Assembly: GCA_014281115.1 (NCBI GenBank)
Contig: JACONQ010000010.1
Span: forward strand, 2,418,001-2,482,000
Origin: Laburnicola sp. R22_1
Taxonomy: Eukaryota > Ascomycota > Dothideomycetes > Pleosporales > Didymosphaeriaceae
Direction: 5' to 3'
Length of the DNA: 64,000 nucleotides
Shown here: positions 45,301 to 55,740 of the stretch, piece by piece
How the letters are laid out: each line of letters starts with the position of its first letter
Numbering within the stretch: position 1 is the stretch's first letter
Notes under the pieces: generated by a model
What the model was told of the DNA's origin: nothing
What the model saw: only the letters and a program-made list of their open reading frames with translations
Database searches by the model: none
Made by a program: the position numbers and the translations under genes

Positions 45301-46128
45301 ATACTGATGTTGGATTTTGTTGATTAATGCTTTTAGAGCTGGCACTACTGAGTGCAGTGTCTTGTCCGTGAGTGTGGTCACTTCATGCCACTTTGAGTAC
45401 TCGCACACGGCGTGTAGCAAGTATCGGTCTCTGTTGTAGCAGGTCTCCCCTGTAGGGATAAGCTGCACAAGATCGATTACAATCTGATAGAATGGCCTTG
45501 TAGCCTGTTCTTTAGGCTGGCGTCTGCTTACTTAAGCTGCTGATTTCGCTTTAATGCATGTGTTGCATTCTCGTAGTCGAGGTGCTTGGGTATCTGGATC
45601 TAGAGCTATCCCTCTCACGTTTTCGTTTACATGATCGATTGCTTCCTTGCTTGCATGGGCAAATAGCTCATGCGCTTTAATGTGAGATGCTGTAATTAGA
45701 TGTTGATCCTCTCTCGAGGTCTTGTATGTTCGTCGAAGAGCTGTAGCAAAACTACTCAGCGTCGGTTGGTTGTTGTCCTCAGCATCGATGATCCAGTGGC
45801 CATCCTTGTGCTGTAGCGAGCAAATGACGTTTGACGGATGATGCTGGTATATCACATCTTGTCCTGAGTCAAATTGCACGCCTACTGCTCGGCATCTTGA
45901 GAGGCTTACAACGTTCGTGAAAAAACCTTCTACAAGAGCAACATCTGTGAGCTGAATCTGACCTATGCCATGAGGCAAGTTTATATTAAAAGTAACTTTT
46001 CCCCAGGCTTGTATAGGTACTGTTGATCCTCCTGCGAAGAGAATATCCTGTGGTTCTGCCTTGCGTGTCTCCGTCCATCCGAAACGGGTCGAGTTGCAGA
46101 CATGAATGTTGGAACTAGGGTCTAGAAT
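42400..46128 (-). pseudogene. Copia Pol (protease, integrase, RT, RNase H) with nonsense mutations
   Basis: Protease region ILDPSSNIHVCN right after the TAG at 46131-46129. GAG-pre-integrase AHELFAHASKEAIDHV ends at CNTCIKAKSAA and a TAA (45534-45532). The integrase core follows (IDLVQLIPTGETCYNRDRY) to a TAG (45033-45031) before KTPYELVHG. The reverse transcriptase (FDALNAFLNARL, YVDDI) and RNase H (GASDAAFADE, KSTTEAELLSLS, HVDVHHHWIRQ) are open through the stop at 42400. All three stops are single-base changes from Trp or Gln codons. Apart from them no frameshift is seen. Confidence 0.9.
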
Positions 46129-47298
46129 CTATTGGTTGATGATTGTAGGTAGCGCTTTCTGCTGTACCTGTTGCGGCTGTATAACAGAGAATGAGCTGTG
46201 GGCAGCAAACCTCTGATCACGACTAACTGACGTCTTTCCGTCATTAAGCTTTATTGGCTTGTCTGCCTTCTTTATGGTTATCCCATCTCTCGCAAGGATA
46301 TCGCCAATTCTCTTAGCTTGTTCTGGGTCCTTTAAGGCCTCCGCCACCTTGGCTTGTGTGGCCTGTACTGGTCGGAAGTTCTTCGGTCTCTTCGGATGGT
46401 CTAGAACTAGGTACCAGCAGTCCTTGTACCAGTGTCGACCTCCGCAGACACACTCTGGTGTTTTCTGATACCCCTTGCTTAACGATCGTTCTTTCTGTTC
46501 TTGGTTCTGTTGGGCTGAAACGCCCAGTGTAGCAAACGTTCCAAGTGAAGCCGTAGTAAGTCCGATTCGTCGATGATACATCCTGAATTGGGCAACGTAG
46601 TCCGCTAGAGATTGAATCTCGTCTGTTTTCCCAGTAGTCTCTTTTAGGATAAGGTCATGGTGCGATGCACCGGCCCACTCAGGAGCAATTGTTCTGACAA
46701 CTGTCAGAAAATCGTCTTGGGCTCGATAGCCTGTCGTCTCAGGAAGGTCTGCCTCCCTGCATTGATTCGTAATGTGAATCCAGTCATCAAGCCATTGTTC
46801 AAGGTTGCGGCTTTGAGGCTTCTCCTGCAGAGCGCGGTACTTGGTTACCAGCTCTCTGCTGCGTGCAGCTGCGGTTGGTGCAAGCTGCTGCTTGAGCGCG
46901 ATCAATCGATCATAAACATCGTCTTTTCCATTGATTAGGTAGAGGTGGCGAGTCGCGATGGTGCGGCTGATTTCCATAAGAAGCTCGCCCTCTCTCCGCT
47001 TCAGGTTTGTATATTCTGTTCTTTCGTATCTCCAGTCGTGAAGGAGATCGCTGTACATCGCCTGCTGGCCTGCATCCAGCTGGCTAATCGCGGTTGCTCC
47101 AGCCTTGATGATGTTGGGCAATGGTTTCGTGGGTTCAATGAGCTTTGGTAGCTCATCCTTCGGCTTTGAGATGTCGCAGTATTTCCAGATACCGTCTACG
47201 ACGGCCTTCTCTCGTCGTAGCTGGAACCAAGACTCCCAATCTGCTGGTCTATCCAGTATAACAGTCACGCGTGTGACTCCTGAGTCGCTGAGCGACAT
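46129..47298 (-). CDS. Copia Gag
   Basis: 389 residues from the ATG at 47298 (MSLSDSGVTR). Contains the UBN2-like Gag core (YDRLIALKQQLAPT, NLEQWLDDWI, DEIQSLADYVAQFRMYHRRIG) and a zinc-knuckle-like CVCGGRHWYKDC. The terminating TAG stands where copia elements usually have the Trp of the W-x-LDSGA protease start, so it is probably a nonsense mutation and not a designed stop. Confidence 0.85.
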   Translation of the reverse strand: MSLSDSGVTRVTVILDRPADWESWFQLRREKAVVDGIWKYCDISKPKDELPKLIEPTKPLPNIIKAGATAISQLDAGQQAMYSDLLHDWRYERTEYTNLKRREGELLMEISRTIATRHLYLINGKDDVYDRLIALKQQLAPTAAARSRELVTKYRALQEKPQSRNLEQWLDDWIHITNQCREADLPETTGYRAQDDFLTVVRTIAPEWAGASHHDLILKETTGKTDEIQSLADYVAQFRMYHRRIGLTTASLGTFATLGVSAQQNQEQKERSLSKGYQKTPECVCGGRHWYKDCWYLVLDHPKRPKNFRPVQATQAKVAEALKDPEQAKRIGDILARDGITIKKADKPIKLNDGKTSVSRDQRFAAHSSFSVIQPQQVQQKALPTIINQ

Positions 47299-47389
47299 CG
47301 TGATCGATAGCGACACCACTCTATGGCTGTCGTCTATATCATGTCTTTGTAAAAGATGACAAATGAACTCAGTAATTGTCAATTGCGGG

Positions 47390-47408
47390 TGCAATCCGGG
47401 CTCATAAC
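47390..47408 (-). other. Primer-binding site complementary to the initiator tRNA-Met anticodon arm
   Basis: The plus strand next to the 5' LTR reads GGGCTCATAAC, which is the anticodon-loop region (CAT anticodon) of initiator tRNA-Met. Internal, half-tRNA priming from this site is established for Drosophila copia and yeast Ty5. The minus strand thus carries its complement directly after the LTR. Confidence 0.75.
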
Positions 47409-47561
47409 TGTGTGCGTACCACAGAAAGACGAACTGGTTGATTGCTATCTAATAAAGTCAGAGTGGTTATATACATGGAGTGGAGTATCCAGAAGATTCC
47501 AGATTAACAAGGTCACATGACTGTGTGACGACATAGTAGAACATTTTAGAGTTGGCTAACA
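47409..47561 (-). repeat. 5' LTR of the copia element
   Basis: First LTR in transcription order, identical to the copy at 42157-42309. Confidence 0.95.
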
Positions 47562-47817
47562 AAAGGTAACTTTTAACGGCTTTTTAACGCAGCGTATTAC
47601 ATTAAAAAGGTCAAAAAAAGGCTAAAAATAGCCTCCTAAAATACTAAAAAGTTATATTAAAATTTTATAAAAAGACTTTTATAGAGCTATAACTACGCTG
47701 TAGAGCTATATAAACTGCAGCTACGCTACAGCCTAGGAGGCAGCTACGTACGTACAGCGTATAGGACGTACTATAGGACGTAGCACTACGCGTAGTACAG
47801 TACGTTGTCAGCGCTGG

Positions 47818-48000
47818 TCAGGAGTCAGTTTCTTTCACTAAATTTCCATTGTCTCTGTATTTCCTTGTCTTGTTTGTATCTAGCTTCTTGCATAATCTCT
47901 CCCTTGTAATATAATCTTGGTGCCATTGCTTTGATCTATAACTCTTCCAACTTTTAACATTCAATTGTTTAATATCTTGCGATTGCATTCTATTAACCAT
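47818..48000 (-). other. Short lysine-rich frame beside the inverted-repeat element
   Basis: A 60-codon frame with a true ATG at 48000 (MVNRMQSQDIKQLNVKSWK). It ends at the edge of the inverted-repeat element and may be the missing start of the ORF at 41144-41959, or chance. Bases 48001-48516 hold no gene I can support. Confidence 0.25.
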
Positions 48001-48516
48001 TTATCCACCACTGTTATCTTTGTTTATAGACAAGCCAGGACTATACTAGTTAAACGACTTCTTGAGTTAATTTTCACACGCTTTCACGGTCTACAAGAGA
48101 GAAGTGAGACAGTAGGCGGCTAACTTACCTAGCATCTAATCTGTATCTCGCCAGTCATCGAAGTATTGAACAAGGCGCGCATTAAGACCCGCACGTACTG
48201 ATCAAGAGAGTGACAAATAGTCCCACTCTAGACCTTCAAACTTATTTTTTCGTTATTGTATACACGAATTGACATTTATTAATATTTAAATTAAACCTCG
48301 GTGAAAGATGTAAAACAGAGTCTCATAATTCACATGTTATGTGACGGGTAAGAGTTACTGCAGAGGCATATCTTATAGTGTAACAAATGCTGCGAAACAT
48401 CAGCTTATGTTCATATAAATGAGTATGGAGTGGCTACTGACATGTGCACCATGCCGGTGCACCCAACTAATATCACGTGATACGTCACGTGACTGATGAC
48501 TAAGCGCACACGCTTA

Positions 48517-50252
48517 ACGTGTTCGATCACTCACCCGCGCAGATCACTCATCCGCGCACCCCACCAAAATCGCGACGCGTCCTCTCACAACTCTCGCAAT
48601 GCCGCTCCCCCAGCACGTCCAGCAGGCTCAAAAAGAAGGGAGACTTAGTCTCTCAATGCAGGCGATTCAGAATAAGCAGGTTAAGAGTCGCCGCCAGGCT
48701 GCGCGACTATATAATGTCCCTGAAACGACTATCCGCGACCGTACCAGAGGTGCTCGCCCTCAAGCTATCGCCAACGTTCAGAAACGAAAGCTACACCCTA
48801 CTGAGGAGCAATCCCTAGTAGAGTGGATCCTAGACCTCGACCAACGCGGATTTCCGCCCCATATTATCAACGTACGACGAATGGCAGACAATCTGCTCGC
48901 CGCGCGGGCTAAGAGCCACCTCCACAATCAGTCGGCGAGAAGTGGGTGTCGCGCTTTGTCAAGCGCCAGGCAGAGCTCCAGACTAAGTGGAATCGCAAGT
49001 TCCACTCACAGCGCGCAAGATCTAAAGACCCTGTCGCGATCCGCGCGTGGTTCAAGCTCGTAGAGGAGACGCGCCAGTCATACGGCATCCTCGATACAGA
49101 TATCTACAACTTTGACAAGACTGGCTTCTTGATGGGTATCGCTGCGACGTCAAAAGTCGTTACAAGCTCTGAGACAGTCGGCCGTGCGGCGACTATACAG
49201 CCAGGTGATCGCGAGTGGGTAACGACGATTGAGTGTATCAACGCGTCTGGCTGGTCTATCCCACCCTTCGTGATCCTGCAAGGGAAGCTCCACTAAGCTA
49301 GCTGGTATCAAGGCCTACCACCTGATTGGACTATCGCTGTTAGCGACAACGGCTGGACTACGGACGACCTAGGCTTCGAGTGGGTAAAGCACTTCCACCG
49401 ACATACTGAAGCCCGTACGATAGGGCCTACCGACTACTTATCCTTAACGGCCACGGCAGCCACGCAACGGCTGAGTTCAATAAGTACTGCGCAGAGAACA
49501 AGATTATTACGCTCTGTATGCCCTCTTATACGTCGCACCTGCTCTAGCCGCTCGATGTTGGCTGCTTCTCGCCTCTTAAGGTTGCGTACGGCCACCAAGT
49601 GTCCGAGCTTGCGCGACAACACGTCTTCCACATTGACAAGCAGGACTTCTTACAGATATACCCAGGCATCAGAGAGACAGTCTTGTCAGAGCAGAATATC
49701 CAGGCTGGCTTTCGGGCGACAGGCTGTCCCAGCTTCCAGAACGCGTCTTGTCGTCGCGACAGGGCTAGTCCCAGCCTGTCCAGAACGCGTCTTGTCGTCG
49801 CTGACAGAGCCCTACTACCTAGGCTATCCGCCAGCTTGTTAAAGGGTGTCAACTTGCGATGAATTCAGCAACGATCCTTGCAGAGGAGAATAGGAAGCTC
49901 CAACAGGCTATTTAGCGGCGGCAGCGTAAAGAGCAGCAGCGCCGACAGTATATAGCCCGTGGAGGAGCTATGCGGGTAGAGGAAGGTTAATTGCTTGCTG
50001 CAGAGGCCAAAAGGGTGCTCTAGCAGGTAGAGCAGGCGGGGCAGCCAAGTAGGCCTCAAGCACCGCCAACCTGCAGCAAGTGCCACGAACAAGGTCATAC
50101 AAGGACTTAGTGTACTACTAGATAGCGCGCACTTAATAAATCTATTTACTACCTATTTTATTGCGTTGTTGAAGAGCAATTGTAGGAAGACGCGTCGCGA
50201 TTTTGGTGGGGTGTGCGGATGAGTGATCTGCGCGGATGAGTGATCGAACACG
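48517..50252 (+). mobile_element. Pogo-like (Fot1 type) DNA transposon, copy 1
   Basis: 1736 bp between TA dinucleotides (48515-48516 and 50253-50254). The terminal inverted repeats begin ACGTGTTCGATCACTC and extend about 65 bp. Inside each are two tandem GATCACTCAYCCGCGCA-type units and then ACCCCACCAAAATCGCGAC. TA duplication and a DDE transposase with a Psq-type HTH place it in the pogo group of Tc1/mariner. Confidence 0.92.
48599..50116 (+). pseudogene. Pogo-like transposase, copy 1 (frameshifted)
   Basis: ATG at 48599. The Psq-type helix-turn-helix is SRRQAARLYNVPETTIRDR; the CENP-B-like part TEEQSLVEWILDLDQRGFPP follows. A frameshift near 48905 moves the protein into the frame of VSRFVKRQAELQTKW. 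The DDE core is DIYNFDKTGFLMG and AVSDNGWTTDDLGFEWVKH. An in-frame TAA follows GKLH (about 49294), and more shifts follow. C-terminal VSELARQHVFHIDKQDFLQIY, then a zinc knuckle CSKCHEQGHTRT with its last Cys after a stop. Not functional. Confidence 0.85.
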
Positions 50253-50254
50253 TT

Positions 50255-52089
50255 AACGTAATCCACCAGTGAGCTGCGTACACCACTGAGCTGCGCACCC
50301 CACCAAAACGCGACACGACGCGTCCACCTTTTTGACCATGGCTCAACAACAACGAGCTCAATTGCTATCAAAAGAAGGCAGACTTAGTCTTGCCCTTGTC
50401 TCAATCAAGTCTCATCCTCATCAGTTAATTCGCGCTATGGCAGCAGCCTACAATGTCCCCAAATCAACCCTCTGGTCGCGCCTCCATGGTGTCCAAGCTA
50501 GAATTGAGACAACGTCCGACAAACGCAAGCTATCGCCTCTTGAAGAGCAGTCTCTCGTTCGCTGGATCCTAGACCTTAATGGACAAGGCTTTCCACCCTA
50601 TATTATCGATGTGCGCCGAATGGCAGACGTCCTGCTTCAAGCTTGAGGCCAGATCCCGCCTCCACAGCCTATCGGCAAGAACTGGGCGTCACGCTTTGTC
50701 AACAGCCAGGCAGAGCTCATAACTAAGTAGGACAGGAAGCTGCATGCTCAGCGTGCTCTCTGTTAGGATCCAGTCAAGTTCAGAGCCTGGTTCAAGCTTG
50801 TGAAGGACACGCGTCAGAAGTACGGCATAACAGATAAGGACACATACAATTTTGATAAGACAGGATTTATGATGGGGGTCGCCAGCACGTCTAAGGTCGT
50901 TACAAGCTCTGACAGAGTTGGGCGAGCAATTGCTATACAGCCTGGCAATCGCGACTGGGTCACAGCAATTGAATGTGTTAGCGCGTCAGGCTGGGCGCTC
51001 TCGCCATTCATCATACTGTCTGGAAAGCTACACTAAGCTAGCTGGTATCGGCTTATCCTAGGCGACTGGAGGCTTGCAGTGAGCGATAATGGCTGGACAA
51101 CTAATGAGCTTGGCCTAGAATAGCTTAAGCACTTTAACTATCAGACCGCGTTGCGCTTAGTTGGAGCCTATCGCCTGCTTATTCTAGACGGCTATGGCAG
51201 CCATGCGACGCCTGAGTTTGATTAGTTCTGTACAGAGAACAAGATTATTAGTCTTTGTATGCCAGCTTATAGCTCACATCTGCTGCAGCCGCTAGATGTT
51301 GCCTGCTACGCGCCGCTTAAAGCTGCGTACGGACGCGAGGTGTCTGAGCTCGCGCGCAATTATATCTTTCACGTCGATAAGCAGGAATTTCTTGATATCT
51401 ACACGCGTATTAGGGCTTTAGTCTTTTTAGAGCAGTTAATTAAGAGTGGCTTTCAAGCAGCAGGGCTTGCCCCACACTGTCCTAAGCGCGTCCTATCGTC
51501 GCTCACTGTGGTCTGAACGCCGTCTCCCCTAAGGCAAGAAGCTAATAGTGAGAGGCGCTAGACTGCTAAGACGCCTCATATAGTTGCTTAGCTGCAGCAG
51601 CAGGCCTAGCTGCTGCGTGACTTCCTTAGTTGTTAATCGCAGAGCCCTATACGTTAGGCTCTAGCTTAGCTTGTGAAAGGATGTTAGATAGCAATGCACT
51701 CTGCGACAATCCTTGCTAAGGAGAATACTAAGCTACGTTAGGCCAACTATCGCCAAGAGAAAAAGAGGCAACAGCGACGGCAGTATATTGCTATAGGAGG
51801 GACTCTTATAGGCTAGGAAGGTTAGAGGCTGGCTGCAGAGGCAGAAATAAGGGCGCAGGTAGATGTCTAGCGCTAGGCATCTTAGAGCTATCAGCGAGCA
51901 CTACCAACGTGCTTAAAGTGCTATGTGCAAGGCTATAAGAGGACTCAATGTAGAAGTAATTAGGAATATTTTGTATGTATATTTATATAGGTTTAATTCA
52001 GTTGTTGTTTAGTTATCTGTCAAAAAGGCGCACGCGTTTTGGTGGGGTGCGCAGCTCAGTGGTGTACGCAGCTCACTGGTGGATTACGT
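50255..52089 (+). mobile_element. Pogo-like DNA transposon, copy 2 (abuts copy 1)
   Basis: 1835 bp with terminal inverted repeats ACGTAATCCACCAGTGAGCT of about 55 bp, between TA at 50253-50254 (shared with copy 1) and TA at 52090-52091. The repeats contain two tandem CACTGAGCTGCG-type units and then the same CACCCCACCAAAA block as copy 1, so the two are sister families with different outer ends. Confidence 0.92.
50338..51960 (+). pseudogene. Pogo-like transposase, copy 2 (several stops)
   Basis: Starts MAQQQRAQLLSKEGRLSLA; HTH MAAAYNVPKSTLWSRLHG; DDE core DTYNFDKTGFMMG, AVSDNGWTTNELGLE and LLILDGYGSHATPEF, then SSHLLQPLDVACYAPLK. In-frame stops occur after MADVLLQA, after GKLH (same place as copy 1), before LKHF and elsewhere, consistent with C-to-T or G-to-A changes. 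The C-terminal zinc knuckle reads CLKCYVQGYKRTQC, with Tyr where His is expected. Not functional. Confidence 0.85.
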
Positions 52090-52091
52090 TA

Positions 52092-52685
52092 CTATGGCCA
52101 GCTGACGTCCCACTTATTAGTGAGAATAGCTAAAGGAAAACACACACATGTTCATATAAACTAAGTTGGTGTCCCTAGCATTATCGTGAGCCAAAGTCGG
52201 ATCCGCCCGCCCACAGCACAATGTGTGATCGGGTACAACCAAGTCAACACAAGAGATGGCAAGAAGAGCGAGTGGATGCTCAATGTTGGGATTCTAATTT
52301 GGTGGCGTTACAGTAGAGTGTGCTCCCTATCACTGAGACGAAATCTTACATTGAGAATACTACGATTCTGTGCTCAGAATTCCTGAACTCGAGAGTAGCA
52401 AGTCCAATGCGCGCAGCTCGACTCCGCGAAGCTGCGTGCTTAGAGCGAGATCTTTCCAGCCTCTCTGGCATGAATCCCTGCAAGAACCCGACATGAGTCC
52501 AATATGGCACGCTGCTTCTCTGACGCGGCCCTCACTTCCCCCGCTATTGAACCCGCCCCATGCAATCGCAACAATCCGTCCCGCCCACGCTAAAAGCAGA
52601 ATCATAAACGCCCATATGCCATTCGCCAATCAATGCATACATATCATCGTACGTTGCCAAACGCTAAAATCAAAAGCTAAAAAAA
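52092..52685. other. Intergenic region, 3' flank of the receptor gene
   Basis: No domain-bearing frame recognised. Confidence 0.4.
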
Positions 52686-54062
52686 TCAAGGCACACCCCT
52701 AAGCACGCTCGGCATGTGCGCAAGATCCAAATCCTTGGACGGCGTACCGCTATCCTCGCTCCACCGGCCAATGGGCGACCTCGGCCGCCGATGCCTGTTC
52801 ATGGCCTCCAGCTCTTCAAAGTCTTCCGGTTGCGCGGGCTCGCTGACGACGTGCGTGGTTTTGACCATCTTGATGTCTTTACCCCGCGTGTCGACTAGGT
52901 CTTCCACGCTACTGCCGTTGTGTAGAGAAAGGGATCCGAAGCCTCTGCGACTTCGGGTGGGTTGGTCTGTGCTTCCGGCTTCCACTGTCCAGGTGGGGCC
53001 GAATCGCTTGGGTTGGTCGCTCCAGAAGGCGGCGAAGGTGTCGATGCCGTTGTCGTCTGGCGGCGGTTCATCCGAGAAAACCATGATGCGACGTGTGAGC
53101 GTATAGAGGAGGACGTCGAGCCAGCCGTTCGACGTGATCATGGCGGCAGCCAGACAAAGGCGGGTATACGACGGCGGGTGACCGCCCATGGCAGACATAC
53201 GCGCCGAGGCGAGGGGAATGGTGCAGATGACGTAGACGATCGGGTAGATGACCATCAGGTTCGCGACGGCCTTGACGCGTTTCGCCTCCGCTTCCGTGTA
53301 ATAGTTGTCGGCTCGTATGCGGGTGAGAAGAATCCCGTAGATGAAAACGTAGATGAAAACGTTTCCGAACTCGAAGATGAAAATCCACAAGTAGTGGAGC
53401 CAGAGACGGAGGTCCTGCAGGTCGTGATGTATCCAGCACTACGTTATCGTTAGCAAGAGATATTTTCAGTTGGTATGTTAGTTACTCACCCAAATACCTG
53501 ATCGTACATACAGCTCTGCGCCATACATACCGACGCCGATGAGCGAGATTCCGTATATGAAGGTCCACAGCCCAGTGATACAAAGGTAGAAACATCTTTT
53601 GCCCACCCTGAAATCGAAAATGACCGAAGCAAACGTATGCAAGCCAATGGCGAAACACCATACACCACTTGCTAGATCACCGGTCGACACTAGCCACCCC
53701 TGCGTATACTGTGTATCATGAGCTTGTGTTCAAGATTGGTGTCACAATTTAGGATGACTTACGCATATCGGGGTTCCAACGACGACTGCGCCTACGCGTA
53801 GCCATTCTATGTTCAGCAAAAAGGCTAGCGACTGTTGTGTGTCCGCTATAAGAAGATTGAAGATGAGGATGACGAATTGATTCGTCCGCTTGGCTTTCCT
53901 GTGCCATTGGATTAACCGGTATAGCAGGAGTGTAAGGAGCGTGATGGAGGAAATGAAGGACAGGAAGCTGAGAACGACCACAGCGCGAAGCCATGGGTAG
54001 AGATGATCTGGAATTTGTGGTAGGGTTGACGAGTCGGCGTCCAAAGGCCTCAGGTTGATCAT
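52686..54062 (-). CDS. Seven-helix receptor, probable GPCR
   Basis: Exons 54062-53763, 53708-53490 and 53438-52686 join in frame to 423 residues; introns are 54 and 51 bp. Start MINLRPLDADSS. Seven hydrophobic helices are visible, among them AVVVLSFLSFISSITLLTLLLY, NQFVILIFNLLIADTQQSLAFLLNIEW (helix 2), VWCFAIGLHTFASVIF, FYLCITGLWTFIYGISLIGVG, LWIFIFEFGNVFIYVFIYGILL and, after an AEAKRVKAVANLM loop, two more. A cytosolic tail of about 150 residues follows. The helix-2 pattern resembles fungal Git3/nutrient-sensing receptors, but I cannot name the class with certainty. Likely plasma membrane, signalling through a heterotrimeric G protein. Intact although surrounded by transposons. Confidence 0.78.
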
Positions 54063-54642
54063 CGCAGCAGGTCCAGCCACTGACGCAGCGTCTACTTTTC
54101 GCACAAAAGGTACACTAGTGGAGCGTTACGAGACGAGATCCAGCAACATGTCGACCAGTCGTATCCGAATGGGCAAGGTAGGTGTAATAAGAGTGAATGG
54201 CGGTATGTTATCGTGTCAAGACCTTTTGGCAAGGGCCGGAGTGCAAGAAATCGCTGGAGATCCTCTGATCGCTCGGCAACCGCTGGGAAGGCGACGAAGA
54301 AGTACTACATACCCCGAAGCAAGAGGCACATATACCTGGCTGGGCTGATATGACTTCGATACTTCCTTGCACCAGAAAAGACTAGGGTAAACGCTCAAGC
54401 AACGAACGGCCCACTTGCGCAATTTATCCTGGCAGATCATGATGCTGGTCCTAGTCGAGGCTACAGAGCCCTCTGAATGGACCATGCAGTTCCGTCGCAT
54501 AGCGAACGGTGAACGGAGAAACTGCGGACAAAGCGCGGACTAAGGGGGCAGCCTCGTGTCATCCTGCACTCCACAGCGTAGTAGTAAAAGTGGCGCTTCC
54601 CGTTTGAAGCTAGAAGCCACTCGAAGGCAGTTAGAAGAAAAA
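54063..54642. other. Upstream region of the receptor gene
   Basis: No gene recognised. The receptor promoter should lie here; no clear TATA box was found. Confidence 0.4.
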
Positions 54643-54866
54643 GTCACTCGGGCCTAATAACAAGATATTCGACAATATGCCCGGCCGAAGGCCAGGCCCC
54701 GCCCTCAATAATAATGATTAGCTCAACGATAATATATACTATATAAAAACTTTCTAATTTCTTAATCATAATACTTCTTTACAATTATATATATTATTAT
54801 TGAGCTGATCATTATCGTTGGGCGCGGGGGGCCGTGCGTAGCATCTTGCTATTAGGGCCAAGTAAC
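54643..54866. mobile_element. Small inverted-repeat element, ~220 bp
   Basis: Arms 54643-54735 and 54786-54866 pair over about 80 bases with small indels; the outer part reads GGCCTAATAACAAGAT on the left and, reverse complemented, GGCCCTAATAGCAAGAT on the right. Centre AT-rich. No target duplication identified, non-coding. Confidence 0.6.
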
Positions 54867-55380
54867 GGCCCGGCTTGCGCGATCACACTGGAATAGCAAG
54901 CGCAACGAAGACCTACTAATTGTCGCACGACTCGCCGTTCGATGCAATCGAATCACAGGCAGGACCATGGCAGGGCCGAACTGCATTCGGGCACATCTAG
55001 GGCGCACCTCGTATTCGCACTGTGTGGCGTTTCTGGGCCCTTCAGATGAGACGCTCAGCATTCTTGGCCAGCGACCTTCAAGCGTTTACGCGGGTCTCCA
55101 CAGTTACCTAGTTCACGGCTCTGGCGAAGTCCGCTCGGATGCTAAGCAGACATTTGGCGGTTCTTGCTCTGAAGAGTGCTGTACGCACAGTGTAAGGGAA
55201 GAGTTCAAATGTTGTGGTCGTTGACGTCTGTTTACAGCTGAAACCGATCGGCGCTAGTGTACATGTGGGTTCTCCTTACCAGGGCCACCATCCTCCAGAC
55301 TCGTGCATCTTTCATGGGGCGAACGTGTGGCCCCGTGAGATGCGTGTCTGTGCTTTGAGACGCCTGAATGTGCGGTTCAG

Positions 55381-55522
55381 CTTACCGTACAGTCAACCAG
55401 GAAGTACGGGTTTCTAGCGCGCATGGGTCGCAAAGGCAATTCGTGGCCTTTTATAAATGCGATAGCCCCTGCAAAGGATTGGAGCTAGAGGCCCGCCGTA
55501 CTTCTGGCTGACTGTACGCAAG
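55381..55522. mobile_element. Small inverted-repeat element, ~140 bp
   Basis: CTTACCGTACAGTCAACCAG (55381) pairs with the right end, which reverse complements to CTTGCGTACAGTCAGCCAG (55522), for about 28 bp. Non-coding MITE candidate. Confidence 0.5.
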
Positions 55523-55740
55523 ATAGCAGCCACGATAATGCGGCCTGGTCCCAGCGATTCTGTCGTATTTCGCGGTCAGATATTGGGCTTTCCAAAGTCC
55601 GTTCGTATGCGCAACATCAGCATACATACTATGTACTGTTCCTGTACCTTTGTGGTCGGGCAATCCGGAATGTCAGCATCCCATCGACCGGAATCGCGGG
55701 CATGGTACTCGTATGGTACAGTACATACTACATACTAATA

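Larger units (their letters stand above)
42157..47561 (-). mobile_element. Ty1/copia LTR retrotransposon, young but with inactivating stops
   Basis: 5405 bp with 153-bp direct LTRs (42157-42309 and 47409-47561) that are identical by eye, each starting TG and ending CA. A 5-bp duplication AAAGG flanks it (42152-42156, 47562-47566). Gene order gag, protease, integrase, reverse transcriptase, RNase H on the minus strand defines copia. Three in-frame stops break the polyprotein. Inserted in the small inverted-repeat element. Confidence 0.97.
41960..47816. mobile_element. Small inverted-repeat element (~450 bp) interrupted by a copia element
   Basis: The left end CAGCGCTGACAACGTAGCG and the reverse complement of the right end CAGCGCTGACAACGTACTG match at the tip, with further GTAGTAC/GTAC repeats inside. 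Without the 5.4-kb copia insertion and its 5-bp duplication the element would be about 450 bp and non-coding. CAG ends suggest hAT, but the 8-bp flanks (GGCGTTGG and GTCAGGAG) do not match, so one end may be recombined. Confidence 0.6.

Noticed and set aside
46129..46131. Gag/Pol TAG as a programmed readthrough stop
   Set aside because: Two further stops of the same CpA-type change occur in Pol, and the TAG replaces the usual Trp before the protease motif, so mutation is the simpler explanation.
54667..54845. Palindromic GC-rich arms as a rho-independent terminator
   Set aside because: A eukaryotic genome context and ~80-bp arms fit a small inverted-repeat element instead.
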